Origin: CAXCDZ01 sp963981525
Lineage (GTDB): Bacteria > Patescibacteriota > Microgenomatia > UBA1400 > UBA12108
Direction: 5' to 3'
DNA: 11,607 nucleotides
Assembly: GCA_963981525.1 (NCBI GenBank)
Contig: CAXCDZ010000025.1
Location: 1-11,607, forward strand
The position numbers and the translations under genes are program-made. Shown here in pieces: positions 1-5,676 of this stretch. Numbering within the stretch: position 1 is the first letter of the stretch; each line of letters opens with the position of its first letter. The notes under the pieces are model-generated. The model was not told the DNA's origin. It searched no databases and saw nothing but the letters and a program-made list of their open reading frames with translations.

Positions 1-390
1 TTCATCTGCTTTTTCAACAACCCTCATCTTCAAAATATCTTCTTTCTTGATTCCCACTTGCCCCAACTCATCAACTAGCTCACTCATCACAGTATTCACC
101 TCTTCCTGCAACACGCTCACACTCGCGCCAGATTTCCTAATCCCCATCCTCACCCTTGCTTCATCAGGTATCACCACCACCTTTCCCTCTCCGCTCACAT
201 CAAAAGTCGAGGTCATCTCGGTCATCGTACTCGTCACATTGATCGGCACTCCTCCCCCATATTTAAAAAAGAGCGCACCCACAATAAAAGTCGCCAGCAC
301 CGAAGCCAGGATATTAAAAAACGGCGACCCAAACAACGCCTTCAGGAGCAAATCCTTCTCCTCTTTCTTCGTCAATCTTATTTCTGTCAT
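1..390 (-). CDS. SIMPL-domain (DUF541) membrane-anchored protein, 3' end missing
   Basis: The 130 codons seen run off the left edge of the window, so the C-terminal part is missing. A basic/acidic cytoplasmic start (residues 1-20) precedes one membrane helix at about residues 24-42 (FNILASVLATFIVGALFF), then a short linker. From about residue 62 it matches the start of SIMPL/DUF541 domains: FDVSGEGKVVVIPDEARV, then a helix with regularly spaced Val/Leu and the 'GIKKEDI' turn. SIMPL proteins are usually periplasmic or surface-exposed and poorly characterised; the sequence supports an extracytoplasmic domain behind an N-terminal anchor. The ATG at 388-390 is preceded by a TATAGT hexamer ending 6 nt upstream, with no well-spaced Shine-Dalgarno site, which suggests a leaderless transcript. 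It is divergent from the repeat and transposase. Family assignment is fairly confident; the biological role is unknown. Confidence 0.8.
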   Translation of the reverse strand, partial: MTEIRLTKKEEKDLLLKALFGSPFFNILASVLATFIVGALFFKYGGGVPINVTSTMTEMTSTFDVSGEGKVVVIPDEARVRMGIRKSGASVSVLQEEVNTVMSELVDELGQVGIKKEDILKMRVVEKADE

Positions 391-396
391 GCCTCA

Positions 397-402
397 ACTA
401 TA
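397..402 (-). promoter_or_regulatory. -10 element for the SIMPL gene (leaderless type)
   Basis: On the minus strand TATAGT lies exactly 6 nt before the ATG at 390. No convincing -35 hexamer is seen at 16-18 nt upstream. The spacing puts the expected transcription start at or next to the start codon. Confidence 0.45.
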
Positions 403-418
403 ACATAGTTAACTCATG

Positions 419-568
419 AACTTTCTAACAACTAGGCATTCACATATTTTTTAAGTTGTAAAAAATGTCGCAGCACGACGGTGCGAGATCTTACAGGCAA
501 ATTTTCAACAGAAAATTATGCGTGGTTTTACGTTTAAAAACATGTGTGGGATGGCTAGTAAGAAAGTT
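419..568. repeat. Folded 150-nt repeat, copy 1 (MITE-like or structured RNA element)
   Basis: Both ends carry an imperfect terminal inverted repeat: AACTTTCT at 419-426 against AGAAAGTT at 561-568, continuing inward with CTAG and CAT/ATG matches. Inside are a small hairpin (stem GCAC/GTGC, loop GACG, closed below by GTC/GAT across a GCA/GA internal loop) and an AT-rich hairpin (AATTTTC, loop AACA, GAAAATT). A second copy lies at 5464-5611. Long blocks are identical between copies, while one stem has changed compensatorily. It sits between the SIMPL gene and the transposase gene. No clear target-site duplication is seen. It could be a non-autonomous mobile element or a noncoding RNA; the sequence alone does not decide. 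Confidence 0.85.
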
Positions 569-587
569 GGTGATACTTATCCAATCC

Positions 588-617
588 TTGACAAACCTCC
601 GCCACTTAGTGCATAGT
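588..617 (+). promoter_or_regulatory. Promoter of the Y1 transposase gene
   Basis: TTGACA at 588-593, an 18-nt spacer, then CATAGT at 612-617, ending 6 nt before the ATG at 624. It lies just outside the folded repeat. It decides the gene start in favour of 624 and implies a leaderless mRNA. Confidence 0.55.
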
Positions 618-623
618 AAACTC

Positions 624-1244
624 ATGCCTAGCAAGTTCCTACTTCGTAATTTCCAACCCAACCAGACCTACCACCTCGCCCATTATAGTAAGCCAGGCCA
701 ACCCCTCTTTATCGACCAAGCAGACTACCAATCATTCCTCCTCACCCTCTCCTACTACCTCCGCTTTCCTGACGGCGCCCCACTCTCTTGGGTTCCCCGT
801 TTATCTGCAAAAGCTTTAGCCGCCAAACAAGGCCAGTCACAGTACAAAGGCAACCCACCAGTCACTCTCCACTCATTTCTCCTTCTCCCCGACCACTTCC
901 ATCTCATCCTTACAGAGAACATAGGAGCTCCCAAACCAGGGATCAGTGAGCTCATGCGACGTGTTAGTGTGGGCTACGCCATGACCTATCGGAAAAAGCA
1001 TGGAGGCAAAGGCTCAATCTACAAGGGTAAATACAAAATGACTCCCGTCGACGACAACACTCTCCCCAACCTGATCCCCTACCTTCACATGCACCCAGAT
1101 ATCAACTCCACCTTCCTCAAAGACCCCCTCCACTCCTCACTCTCTGACTACACGGGCACTCCTCGCTCCTGGCTCAAGCTCATGCCCACAGCAGACTCTC
1201 CGGAACTTACCAAACTGGGCAAACTCACACTCGATGTTGTATAG
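624..1244 (+). CDS. Y1 (HUH) transposase, REP-associated/IS200-like family
   Basis: This 206-residue protein belongs to the Y1 transposase family (single-strand DNA nickases of the IS200/IS605 and REP-associated groups). The N-terminal 'PNQTYHLAHYSKPGQPLFI' strand region is followed by the HUH metal-binding motif LLPDHFHLIL, with His at about 91 and 93. The catalytic tyrosine is most likely Y118 or Y122 in VGYAMTYRKKHGGKGSIYKGKYK's first half. The frame stays open back to an ATG at 465, but those 53 extra codons lie in the repeat and match nothing, and the promoter at 588-617 points to 624. An insertion of about 20 residues before the HUH motif (about 50-75) is longer than in most relatives. 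All catalytic residues appear intact, so it may be active. No flanking left/right-end hairpins typical of a complete IS200 were identified. Confidence 0.85.
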   Translation: MPSKFLLRNFQPNQTYHLAHYSKPGQPLFIDQADYQSFLLTLSYYLRFPDGAPLSWVPRLSAKALAAKQGQSQYKGNPPVTLHSFLLLPDHFHLILTENIGAPKPGISELMRRVSVGYAMTYRKKHGGKGSIYKGKYKMTPVDDNTLPNLIPYLHMHPDINSTFLKDPLHSSLSDYTGTPRSWLKLMPTADSPELTKLGKLTLDVV

Positions 1245-1245
1245 T
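1240..1245 (+). promoter_or_regulatory. -10 element for the ligase/TPR gene
   Basis: TATAGT ends 6 nt before the ATG at 1252 and overlaps the stop codon of the transposase (1242-1244). No good -35 hexamer is visible at the usual distance. It fits the leaderless pattern shared by several genes here. Confidence 0.4.
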
Positions 1246-1251
1246 TAATCT

Positions 1252-3243
1252 ATGCAAAAATCAATCTCATATCTCACCGCCGCTCTCATCCTCCTCCTCC
1301 CGCTCATTTTCTGGACCATCACTCCCAACTTCTTTACCACTCCCAAACAGCTCCTCCTCATTGTCATCACCTCGGCCACACTTATAGCTTGGCTCGTTGA
1401 CTCGATCCGCCGCCAGTCCCTCACCTTCACCCCCAGCTCACTCACATTTCCCCTCATCGTTTTTATTACTGGAATTATAGTTAGTATTGCCACAACTCAA
1501 GAAGCTGGCACCGAAGCTCTCGTCGGCAGAGGCTCCCTCTATCTCGCCTCAGCAGTTCTTGCTCTCATGATCTCCTCTCACTCTTCTCGTATTCTCAAAA
1601 AACTCAGTCTCACCGCACTCGTTCTCTCGTCCACTCTTCTCTCTATTCATTCTATTCTCCAACTCACGATTCTCCACACTCTCCCAACTCTCCCCACCTT
1701 CATGAACACGCGCGCCTTCTCGCTCGCATCCACTCCTCTTATTACCCTCTCTCTTATTATTATTGGTATTGCTACCTCCATCTCCTGGGCCACATCTACC
1801 AAGTCCAACTCCAAGAGAACCATCCTCCTCTTCTCCACTGCAATCCAGATTATTACAGTTGTCGCCTATCTCTCCCTCATGATTAGTGGGAGAGAACTCG
1901 TTCCCACCCTTCTCCCCTTATTGTCATCATGGTCAATCGCACTCGACTCTCTCAAGAGTACTCGCAACATCTTCCTGGGTATTGGACTCGCGAACTTCAC
2001 CTCTTTCTACTCTTCCGTCAAACCGCTCTCTCTTAACTACACTCTCTTCTGGAACACCCTCCCCAACAGCGCAAGTAGCGAGCTCCTCCAGCTTCTGATC
2101 ACTGGCGGCCTAGTCATCATCACGCCTCTCTTTCTCCTCATTACCTCATTCTTCTCGAGTATCAAAAACTCCAGGGCAAGCTCTCTCAATACTCCTCTCA
2201 AAGTAGCCACAATCACGACTCTCCTCATTCTTCTTCTGACTCCAGGCTCAATCATCACGATTCCACTTCTTTTCATTCTTCTCGCACTCACCGCTAGACC
2301 CAAATCCCCCAAAGTTCTCCAGCTCAACTCAAGTAGTATCTTCCTCACCACCGCCCTCACTCTCTCAATCGTCGTCACCGCTCTCTTCTTTAGTGGCAAA
2401 CTCACCATGGCAGAGAATCATCTAAGGCAAGCTCAGCTTGCCGTCGCAACTAACGATGGCCAAGCAGTCTATGAGCACCACCTCCAAGCCATCTCACTCG
2501 TCCCCACCCTCACCAGCTATCACCTCTCCTACTCACAGGTCAATCTCACTCTCGCCGCCTCTCTATCGCAAGCTAACGAGCTCACAGAAGATCAGAGAAC
2601 CCAGGTCACCCAGCTCCTCTCCCAAGCAGTCAGAGAAGCTCGCCTCACCACCACCATGCGCCCCAACCTCGCCACCACTTGGACCAACCTCGGCTCGATC
2701 TATCGCCAGCTCATCAACGTCGCCGATGGTGCCGAGGATCTCGCTATCAATAACTACGCTCAAGCAATCACACTCGACCCCGCCAACCCATCACTCCGCA
2801 TCGAGCTTGGTGGTATCTTCTACCAGCTCGCAAGCACCGTAGAGGACAGAGACACTGCCAATAGCTACCTCATCCGCGCAGTCGAAGAATTCTCAACCGC
2901 CACTCAGCTCAAGTCAGATTACGCTAACGCCTGGTACAACCTCGCAAAAGCCTATGAACTAGCTGACAACATAGAGCTCGCCTATCAAGCCATGCAACAG
3001 GCCATCGCAAGCTTGGACGTCAATAGCCCAGATCTAGACCTAGCTACTCAAGAACTTTCAACCCTCAAAGCCAAACTCCCTTCTCCAACTCCTTCAGCCG
3101 ACACGCAGACACGCCGAGACACTGACACTCTGACTACTCCCTCACCTCTCCCCTCCCCAATCTCAGGTGGACCCATCGAGCTCATCCCGCCATCTCCCAC
3201 TCCAGAGCCAACTCCCACGCCTAGCGCAGATCCAAGCATTTGA
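1252..3243 (+). CDS. Polytopic O-antigen-ligase-like protein with C-terminal TPR domain
   Basis: This 663-aa membrane protein has about ten hydrophobic segments, roughly at 7-25, 31-50, 63-80, 95-109, 115-140, 160-180, 190-211, 281-303, 317-347 and 363-381. Between the seventh and eighth lies a long loop with GIGLANF (about 243-249) and then SASSELLQLLITGGLVII (about 273-290), the arrangement seen in O-antigen ligase/Wzy polymerases, where a related motif precedes the conserved catalytic loop. The usual His-Asn of that loop reads Ser-Ala-Ser here, so activity is uncertain. After the last helix comes an alpha-helical domain (about 382-608) with TPR-like repeats, clearest at TTWTNLGSIYRQL, and NAWYNLAKAYELA. 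A Pro/Thr/Ser-rich tail (609-663) follows. The likely role is handling or linking surface polysaccharide at the cytoplasmic membrane. It has no cysteines. Confidence 0.75.
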   Translation: MQKSISYLTAALILLLPLIFWTITPNFFTTPKQLLLIVITSATLIAWLVDSIRRQSLTFTPSSLTFPLIVFITGIIVSIATTQEAGTEALVGRGSLYLASAVLALMISSHSSRILKKLSLTALVLSSTLLSIHSILQLTILHTLPTLPTFMNTRAFSLASTPLITLSLIIIGIATSISWATSTKSNSKRTILLFSTAIQIITVVAYLSLMISGRELVPTLLPLLSSWSIALDSLKSTRNIFLGIGLANFTSFYSSVKPLSLNYTLFWNTLPNSASSELLQLLITGGLVIITPLFLLITSFFSSIKNSRASSLNTPLKVATITTLLILLLTPGSIITIPLLFILLALTARPKSPKVLQLNSSSIFLTTALTLSIVVTALFFSGKLTMAENHLRQAQLAVATNDGQAVYEHHLQAISLVPTLTSYHLSYSQVNLTLAASLSQANELTEDQRTQVTQLLSQAVREARLTTTMRPNLATTWTNLGSIYRQLINVADGAEDLAINNYAQAITLDPANPSLRIELGGIFYQLASTVEDRDTANSYLIRAVEEFSTATQLKSDYANAWYNLAKAYELADNIELAYQAMQQAIASLDVNSPDLDLATQELSTLKAKLPSPTPSADTQTRRDTDTLTTPSPLPSPISGGPIELIPPSPTPEPTPTPSADPSI

Positions 3244-3268
3244 TTGTTCCCATTCATCGTGTCATAAT
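3240..3268 (+). promoter_or_regulatory. Promoter of the coiled-coil gene
   Basis: TTGATT at 3240-3245, a 17-nt spacer and CATAAT at 3263-3268, ending 6 nt before the ATG at 3275. The -35 overlaps the end of the ligase/TPR gene. No Shine-Dalgarno sequence is present. Confidence 0.55.
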
Positions 3269-3274
3269 TAATTT

Positions 3275-3598
3275 ATGACCCTCACCAAACAAGACCTCAC
3301 CAACATCAAACAATCTCTCCAACCAGAGTTCGACAGATTAGAGACAAAAATTGACAGTGTTAGCACAGAAGCCAAAGCCAATCACACCAAGCTGGATAGT
3401 AAAATAGCCAAGCTAGATACAAAGATAGATAACAAAATATCCAGCCTTACCCGCAAAATCGACAAACTCAGCAAAGACAATCGCAAAGATCACAACGCAA
3501 TCATCGAATCTTTTGATGAAGCAGACCACAAACTTTCCAAGCGCGTCACTCGCATTGAGTCACATCTAACACTCCACTCAAGTTACACAACAGCCTAA
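3275..3598 (+). CDS. Small hydrophilic coiled-coil protein
   Basis: This 107-residue protein has no recognised enzymatic motif. Residues about 15-95 form a nearly continuous amphipathic helix with leucine/isoleucine at heptad spacing (LETKIDSVSTEAKANHTKLD, KLDTKIDNKISSLTRKIDKL) and many Lys/Asp pairs, so a parallel coiled-coil oligomer is likely. It has no signal peptide, membrane segment or cysteine. Similar short coiled-coil proteins are common in reduced genomes and are usually annotated as hypothetical. It has its own promoter 6 nt upstream of the start codon, and is followed 68 nt later by a tRNA gene. The function is unknown; the coiled coil suggests a structural or scaffolding role, but this is inference only. 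Confidence 0.75.
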   Translation: MTLTKQDLTNIKQSLQPEFDRLETKIDSVSTEAKANHTKLDSKIAKLDTKIDNKISSLTRKIDKLSKDNRKDHNAIIESFDEADHKLSKRVTRIESHLTLHSSYTTA

Positions 3599-3635
3599 GA
3601 GACAAGCATAGCTTTAACGTAATGTATCAATCTCA

Positions 3636-3644
3636 TGTTAAAAT
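3636..3644 (+). promoter_or_regulatory. Extended -10 promoter for tRNA-Ala
   Basis: TGTTAAAAT (TG-N-TAAAAT, extended -10 type) lies 22 nt before the mature tRNA 5' end, giving a precursor leader of about 15 nt. The -35 region is weak. Confidence 0.4.
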
Positions 3645-3666
3645 ACTCCCATCACCACCCAATCTT

Positions 3667-3739
3667 GGGCCGTTAGCTCATCTGGTAGAGCGCGTCTATG
3701 GCATAGACGAGGCAACCGGTTCAACCCCGGTACGGTCCA
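3667..3739 (+). tRNA. tRNA-Ala (anticodon GGC)
   Basis: This is a complete 73-nt cloverleaf. The acceptor arm is GGGCCGT/ACGGTCC and includes the G3-U70 wobble pair that identifies alanine tRNAs. The D arm is GCTC/GAGC, the anticodon stem CGTCT/AGACG with loop ATGGCAT, and the T arm ACCGG/CCGGT with loop TTCAACC. The discriminator base is A and the 3' CCA is not encoded. The anticodon GGC reads GCC and GCU. It lies head-to-tail after the coiled-coil gene and converges on obg, whose stop codon starts 2 nt beyond the tRNA end, so no dedicated terminator fits between them. Confidence 0.96.
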
Positions 3740-3741
3740 CA

Positions 3742-4830
3742 CTATAACTCTTTGATAAGCTCCTCCATCCCCTCCATCATCCCCGCACTCACCAAAAGAA
3801 TCTTTTTCCCGATCTTCTCACCCAACTTCTTTACAATCTCTTCCTGATCAGACTTCTCCGTAATCATCTCCATCTTATTCACCACCACTATCTCTGGTTT
3901 ATCCGCCAGCCCTTGCCCAAATTTCTTTAACTCCTCCCTCACCACTTCGTAATTTCTCACCAACTGATCTACCAGTTCCGAACCTTGCGCCTGCGAGTGT
4001 TCGGAACTTTGCATCTCAACGTCAGGAGCCAGCACATGGATTAGTTGGCTTGTTCGTTCCAGGTGCTTGAGAAACCACGGCCCAATCCCCTTCCCCTCCC
4101 ATGCCTCCTCGATCACTCCAGGAATATCAACTAGGATGAGGTGTTCTTTCTTAGTTTTTAGGACTCCCAGGTTAGGCTCTAACGTCGTAAACGGATACCC
4201 CGCAATCTTAGGATTAGCTGCAGTCAGGGCCTTCAGTAGAGATGACTTACCGACATTCGGGAGTCCCATGATCCCCACATCCGCCACTACCTTCAGCTCC
4301 ATCAAAAGATATTTTTCTTCACCTGGCACCCCATCCTCGGCCTCCATCGGTGCTTGATTAGTAGAGGACTTAAAGTGATCGTTTCCCCGTCCTCCCTTGC
4401 CCCCATATCCCACTACATACTCCTGTTTATCTTCCTTCAGATCAACCAATAGTTCCCTTTTTGTTAACAATTCCTCTAGATTCTCTCGTTTGCGAAGATT
4501 AAGTTCCATATACTGAGCTGGGATCAGATAGATCTCAGTTCCCACCGGCACACGCACAACTATATCCCCAGCGTTTCGCCCGCTACTCTTCTTCTCACTC
4601 CCTGGCCTCCCATTCCTAGCCTCAAACTTTCGCTGATAATTGTATTCCACCAGACTAGAAATATTCGCGTCAGCCACCATAATTACATCCCCCCCCTTAC
4701 CCCCATCTCCTCCATCAGGACCTCCCTTTGGGATATACTTTTCTCGGCGAAAATGCACACTCCCATTCCCTCCGTCTCCCGCCTTGATATATACTCGCGC
4801 TAGATCTTTCACTGTGTCCCTCCGTAGCAT
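3742..4830 (-). CDS. obg: Obg family ribosome-assembly GTPase
   Basis: This is a 362-aa GTPase involved in 50S maturation and growth control. The glycine-rich Obg fold (about 10-160) shows GDGGNGSVHFRREKYIPKGG. The G domain has G1 GLPNVGKSS, G2 GYPFTT, G3 DIPG, G4 NKME and G5 SAG. G4 normally reads NKxD; here Asp is replaced by Glu, a conservative change at the guanine-specificity residue. No third OCT domain follows. Two insertions stand out: about 20 residues around LNLRKRENLEELLTKRELL in the Obg fold, and a serine/glutamine-rich piece between G3 and G4 that coincides with a perfect 10-bp DNA inverted repeat (3974-4008). ATG at 4830 is chosen because it gives the family-like start and has a TAGATA hexamer 7 nt upstream; an in-frame GTG at 4836 is the alternative. 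Obg is essential in most bacteria. Confidence 0.95.
   Translation of the reverse strand: MLRRDTVKDLARVYIKAGDGGNGSVHFRREKYIPKGGPDGGDGGKGGDVIMVADANISSLVEYNYQRKFEARNGRPGSEKKSSGRNAGDIVVRVPVGTEIYLIPAQYMELNLRKRENLEELLTKRELLVDLKEDKQEYVVGYGGKGGRGNDHFKSSTNQAPMEAEDGVPGEEKYLLMELKVVADVGIMGLPNVGKSSLLKALTAANPKIAGYPFTTLEPNLGVLKTKKEHLILVDIPGVIEEAWEGKGIGPWFLKHLERTSQLIHVLAPDVEMQSSEHSQAQGSELVDQLVRNYEVVREELKKFGQGLADKPEIVVVNKMEMITEKSDQEEIVKKLGEKIGKKILLVSAGMMEGMEELIKEL
3974..4008. repeat. Perfect 10-bp inverted repeat inside obg
   Basis: AGTTCCGAAC at 3974-3983 faces GTTCGGAACT at 3999-4008 across 15 nt. It encodes the Ser/Gln/Glu-rich insert between the G3 and G4 motifs, a spot where Obg proteins normally have a shorter linker. 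It may be an inserted palindromic repeat kept in frame, or simply an mRNA hairpin. Confidence 0.7.
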
Positions 4831-4862
4831 CCCCACATATCTATGCGAAGGGGGATATTTAT

Positions 4863-4871
4863 ATTATACCA
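4863..4871 (-). promoter_or_regulatory. Extended -10 promoter upstream of obg
   Basis: On the minus strand TGGTATAAT (TG-N-TATAAT) lies about 32 nt before the ATG at 4830. The -35 region is weak. The resulting leader would contain ATCCCC, able to pair with GGGGAT that includes the first two bases of the start codon. A second, start-proximal -10-like hexamer (TAGATA, 7 nt before the ATG) is possible. Confidence 0.4.
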
Positions 4872-4942
4872 GGCAAAAGAGAATACCATATTTCTATTTT
4901 GCGAGTATTCGTTAAGAAATTGAGTTAGATTACTCTATTCAT

Positions 4943-4993
4943 GTGAGTACCGCATTCTGGTTGAGTCCTCAACCAGAAGGACGCTACGAGCAC
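4943..4993. repeat. Long imperfect palindrome between obg and the yerC-like gene
   Basis: The core TTCTGGTTGAG/CTCAACCAGAA (4955-4965 and 4968-4978) is a perfect 11-bp inverted repeat. Farther out, CG/CG, GTA/TAC and GTG/CAC continue the match with small interruptions, for a 51-nt palindrome. No T-run follows on either strand, so it is not a standard terminator. It sits in the 275-nt divergent intergenic region 4831-5105. Possible roles are protein binding, a REP-like repeat, or a transcribed hairpin. Confidence 0.7.
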
Positions 4994-5065
4994 TAATATA
5001 AGAACTTAATTTTAGTCACTCGACAAAATTGGAATTGGTATACTCTCTGTATGGGATCATCATAT

Positions 5066-5091
5066 GATATAATGATTTAAATCATAGTATC
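5066..5091 (+). promoter_or_regulatory. -10 and overlapping operator palindrome of the yerC-like gene
   Basis: TATAAT at 5068-5073 overlaps a perfect 14-bp palindrome ATGATTTAAATCAT (5072-5085). The symmetry extends outward through GATA at 5066-5069 and TATC at 5088-5091 after a 2-nt mismatch. A further 10-bp palindrome ATCATATGAT (5059-5068) abuts it. A TATACT hexamer at 5039-5044 could be an alternative -10. Because the downstream gene encodes a TrpR-like DNA-binding protein, autoregulation by steric block of the promoter is a reasonable inference. Confidence 0.55.
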
Positions 5092-5094
5092 AAT

Positions 5095-5101
5095 AGGAGG
5101 T
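5095..5101 (+). promoter_or_regulatory. Strong Shine-Dalgarno site of the yerC-like gene
   Basis: AGGAGGT ends 4 nt before the ATG at 5106. It is the strongest ribosome binding site in the window and contrasts with the leaderless neighbours. It fixes the start codon. Confidence 0.8.
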
Positions 5102-5105
5102 CCAC

Positions 5106-5465
5106 ATGTCCCAAGTTTCATTACGTCACCTACCAGCCCAAGTTGAGGGTCAGATCTACCAGATTTTTCTCGACTCATTCTCCCTTCACACGAGCCCCAG
5201 TGTCACCTCTAGTTTCCTCTCTGACCTCCTCTCCCCCGTCGAACGTCTTATGCTGGCCAAACGCCTCGCCATTTCCTATATGCTCCTCAAAGGCTACCCA
5301 CATCGCACAGTTGCCGACACTCTCAGAGTTAGTCAGGCCACAGTCACAAAGGTCAATCTCTCGCTCAAGGCAGGCGACGGATACCGCCAGGTCATCACCA
5401 AAATGCTCAAAAAAGAACAGATTGTTGCCTTCTTCGATCAACTTGAGGCAAAGATCACTCAATAA
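5106..5465 (+). CDS. TrpR-like transcriptional regulator, YerC/YecD family
   Basis: This 119-residue protein matches the YerC/YecD branch of the Trp-repressor superfamily, which has a six-helix fold and binds DNA as a dimer. Diagnostic segments are FLSDLLSPVERLMLAKRLAI (residues 37-56), YMLLKGYPHRTVADTLRVS (58-76) and ATVTKVNLSLKAGDGYRQVI (78-97), with the helix-turn-helix at about 64-84. The family is usually about 90-110 residues, so this one is full length with a slightly long N-terminus. The ligand and target genes are unknown; tryptophan binding should not be assumed for this branch. A perfect palindrome overlaps its own -10 region, consistent with autoregulation, and the strong AGGAGGT site fixes the start. 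Its stop codon overlaps the first two bases of the 148-nt folded repeat, which may shape the 3' end of its mRNA. Confidence 0.9.
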   Translation: MSQVSLRHLPAQVEGQIYQIFLDSFSLHTSPSVTSSFLSDLLSPVERLMLAKRLAISYMLLKGYPHRTVADTLRVSQATVTKVNLSLKAGDGYRQVITKMLKKEQIVAFFDQLEAKITQ

Positions 5466-5611
5466 CTTTCTAATCACTAGACATTCACATATTTTTTAAG
5501 TTGTAAAAAATGTCGCAGGCTGGCGAGCCGAGACCTTAAGGCAAATTTTCAACAGAAAATTATGCGTGGTTTTACGTTTAAAATATGTGTGATATGACTA
5601 GCAGGAAAGTT
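5464..5611. repeat. Folded 148-nt repeat, copy 2
   Basis: This copy is about 87% identical by eye to 419-568, with two single-base gaps. Terminal repeats AACTTTC (5464-5470) and GAAAGTT (5605-5611) pair, followed inward by CTAG/CTAG, CAT/ATG and a perfect CACATATTTT/AAAATATGTG stem. The small inner hairpin here is GGCT/AGCC with loop GGCG, closed below by GTC/GAC, where copy 1 has GCAC/GTGC and GTC/GAT, so pairing is conserved although the bases differ. The AT-rich hairpin and the block after it are identical in both copies. It has no transposase beside it. It begins within the stop codon of the YerC-like gene and ends just before the slipin promoter. Confidence 0.85.
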
Positions 5612-5623
5612 GATTACAATATT

Positions 5624-5632
5624 TGCTATACT
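5624..5632 (+). promoter_or_regulatory. Extended -10 promoter of the slipin gene
   Basis: TGCTATACT (TG-N-TATACT) lies about 44 nt before the ATG at 5677. No convincing -35 is seen. The leader is very poor in G and has no Shine-Dalgarno site. Confidence 0.45.
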
Positions 5633-5676
5633 AACCCCAACTAACAACCAACAGCTAATAGCTAGAAACTAACACT

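Noticed and set aside
47..403. Plus-strand frame over the SIMPL gene
   Set aside because: The minus strand encodes a clear SIMPL-domain protein there, and the plus frame is low-complexity.
419..568. Repeat as a left end of a classical IS200/IS605 element
   Set aside because: Those ends have subterminal hairpins without terminal inverted repeats, and no matching right end is found after the transposase.
465..623. Upstream in-frame start of the transposase at 465
   Set aside because: The first 53 codons lie largely in the folded repeat, match nothing in the Y1 family and contain the only cysteines of the frame; a promoter with a 6-nt gap sits just before the ATG at 624.
419..5611. Target-site duplications at the ends of the folded repeats
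   Set aside because: Flanking bases on the two sides do not match convincingly in either copy.
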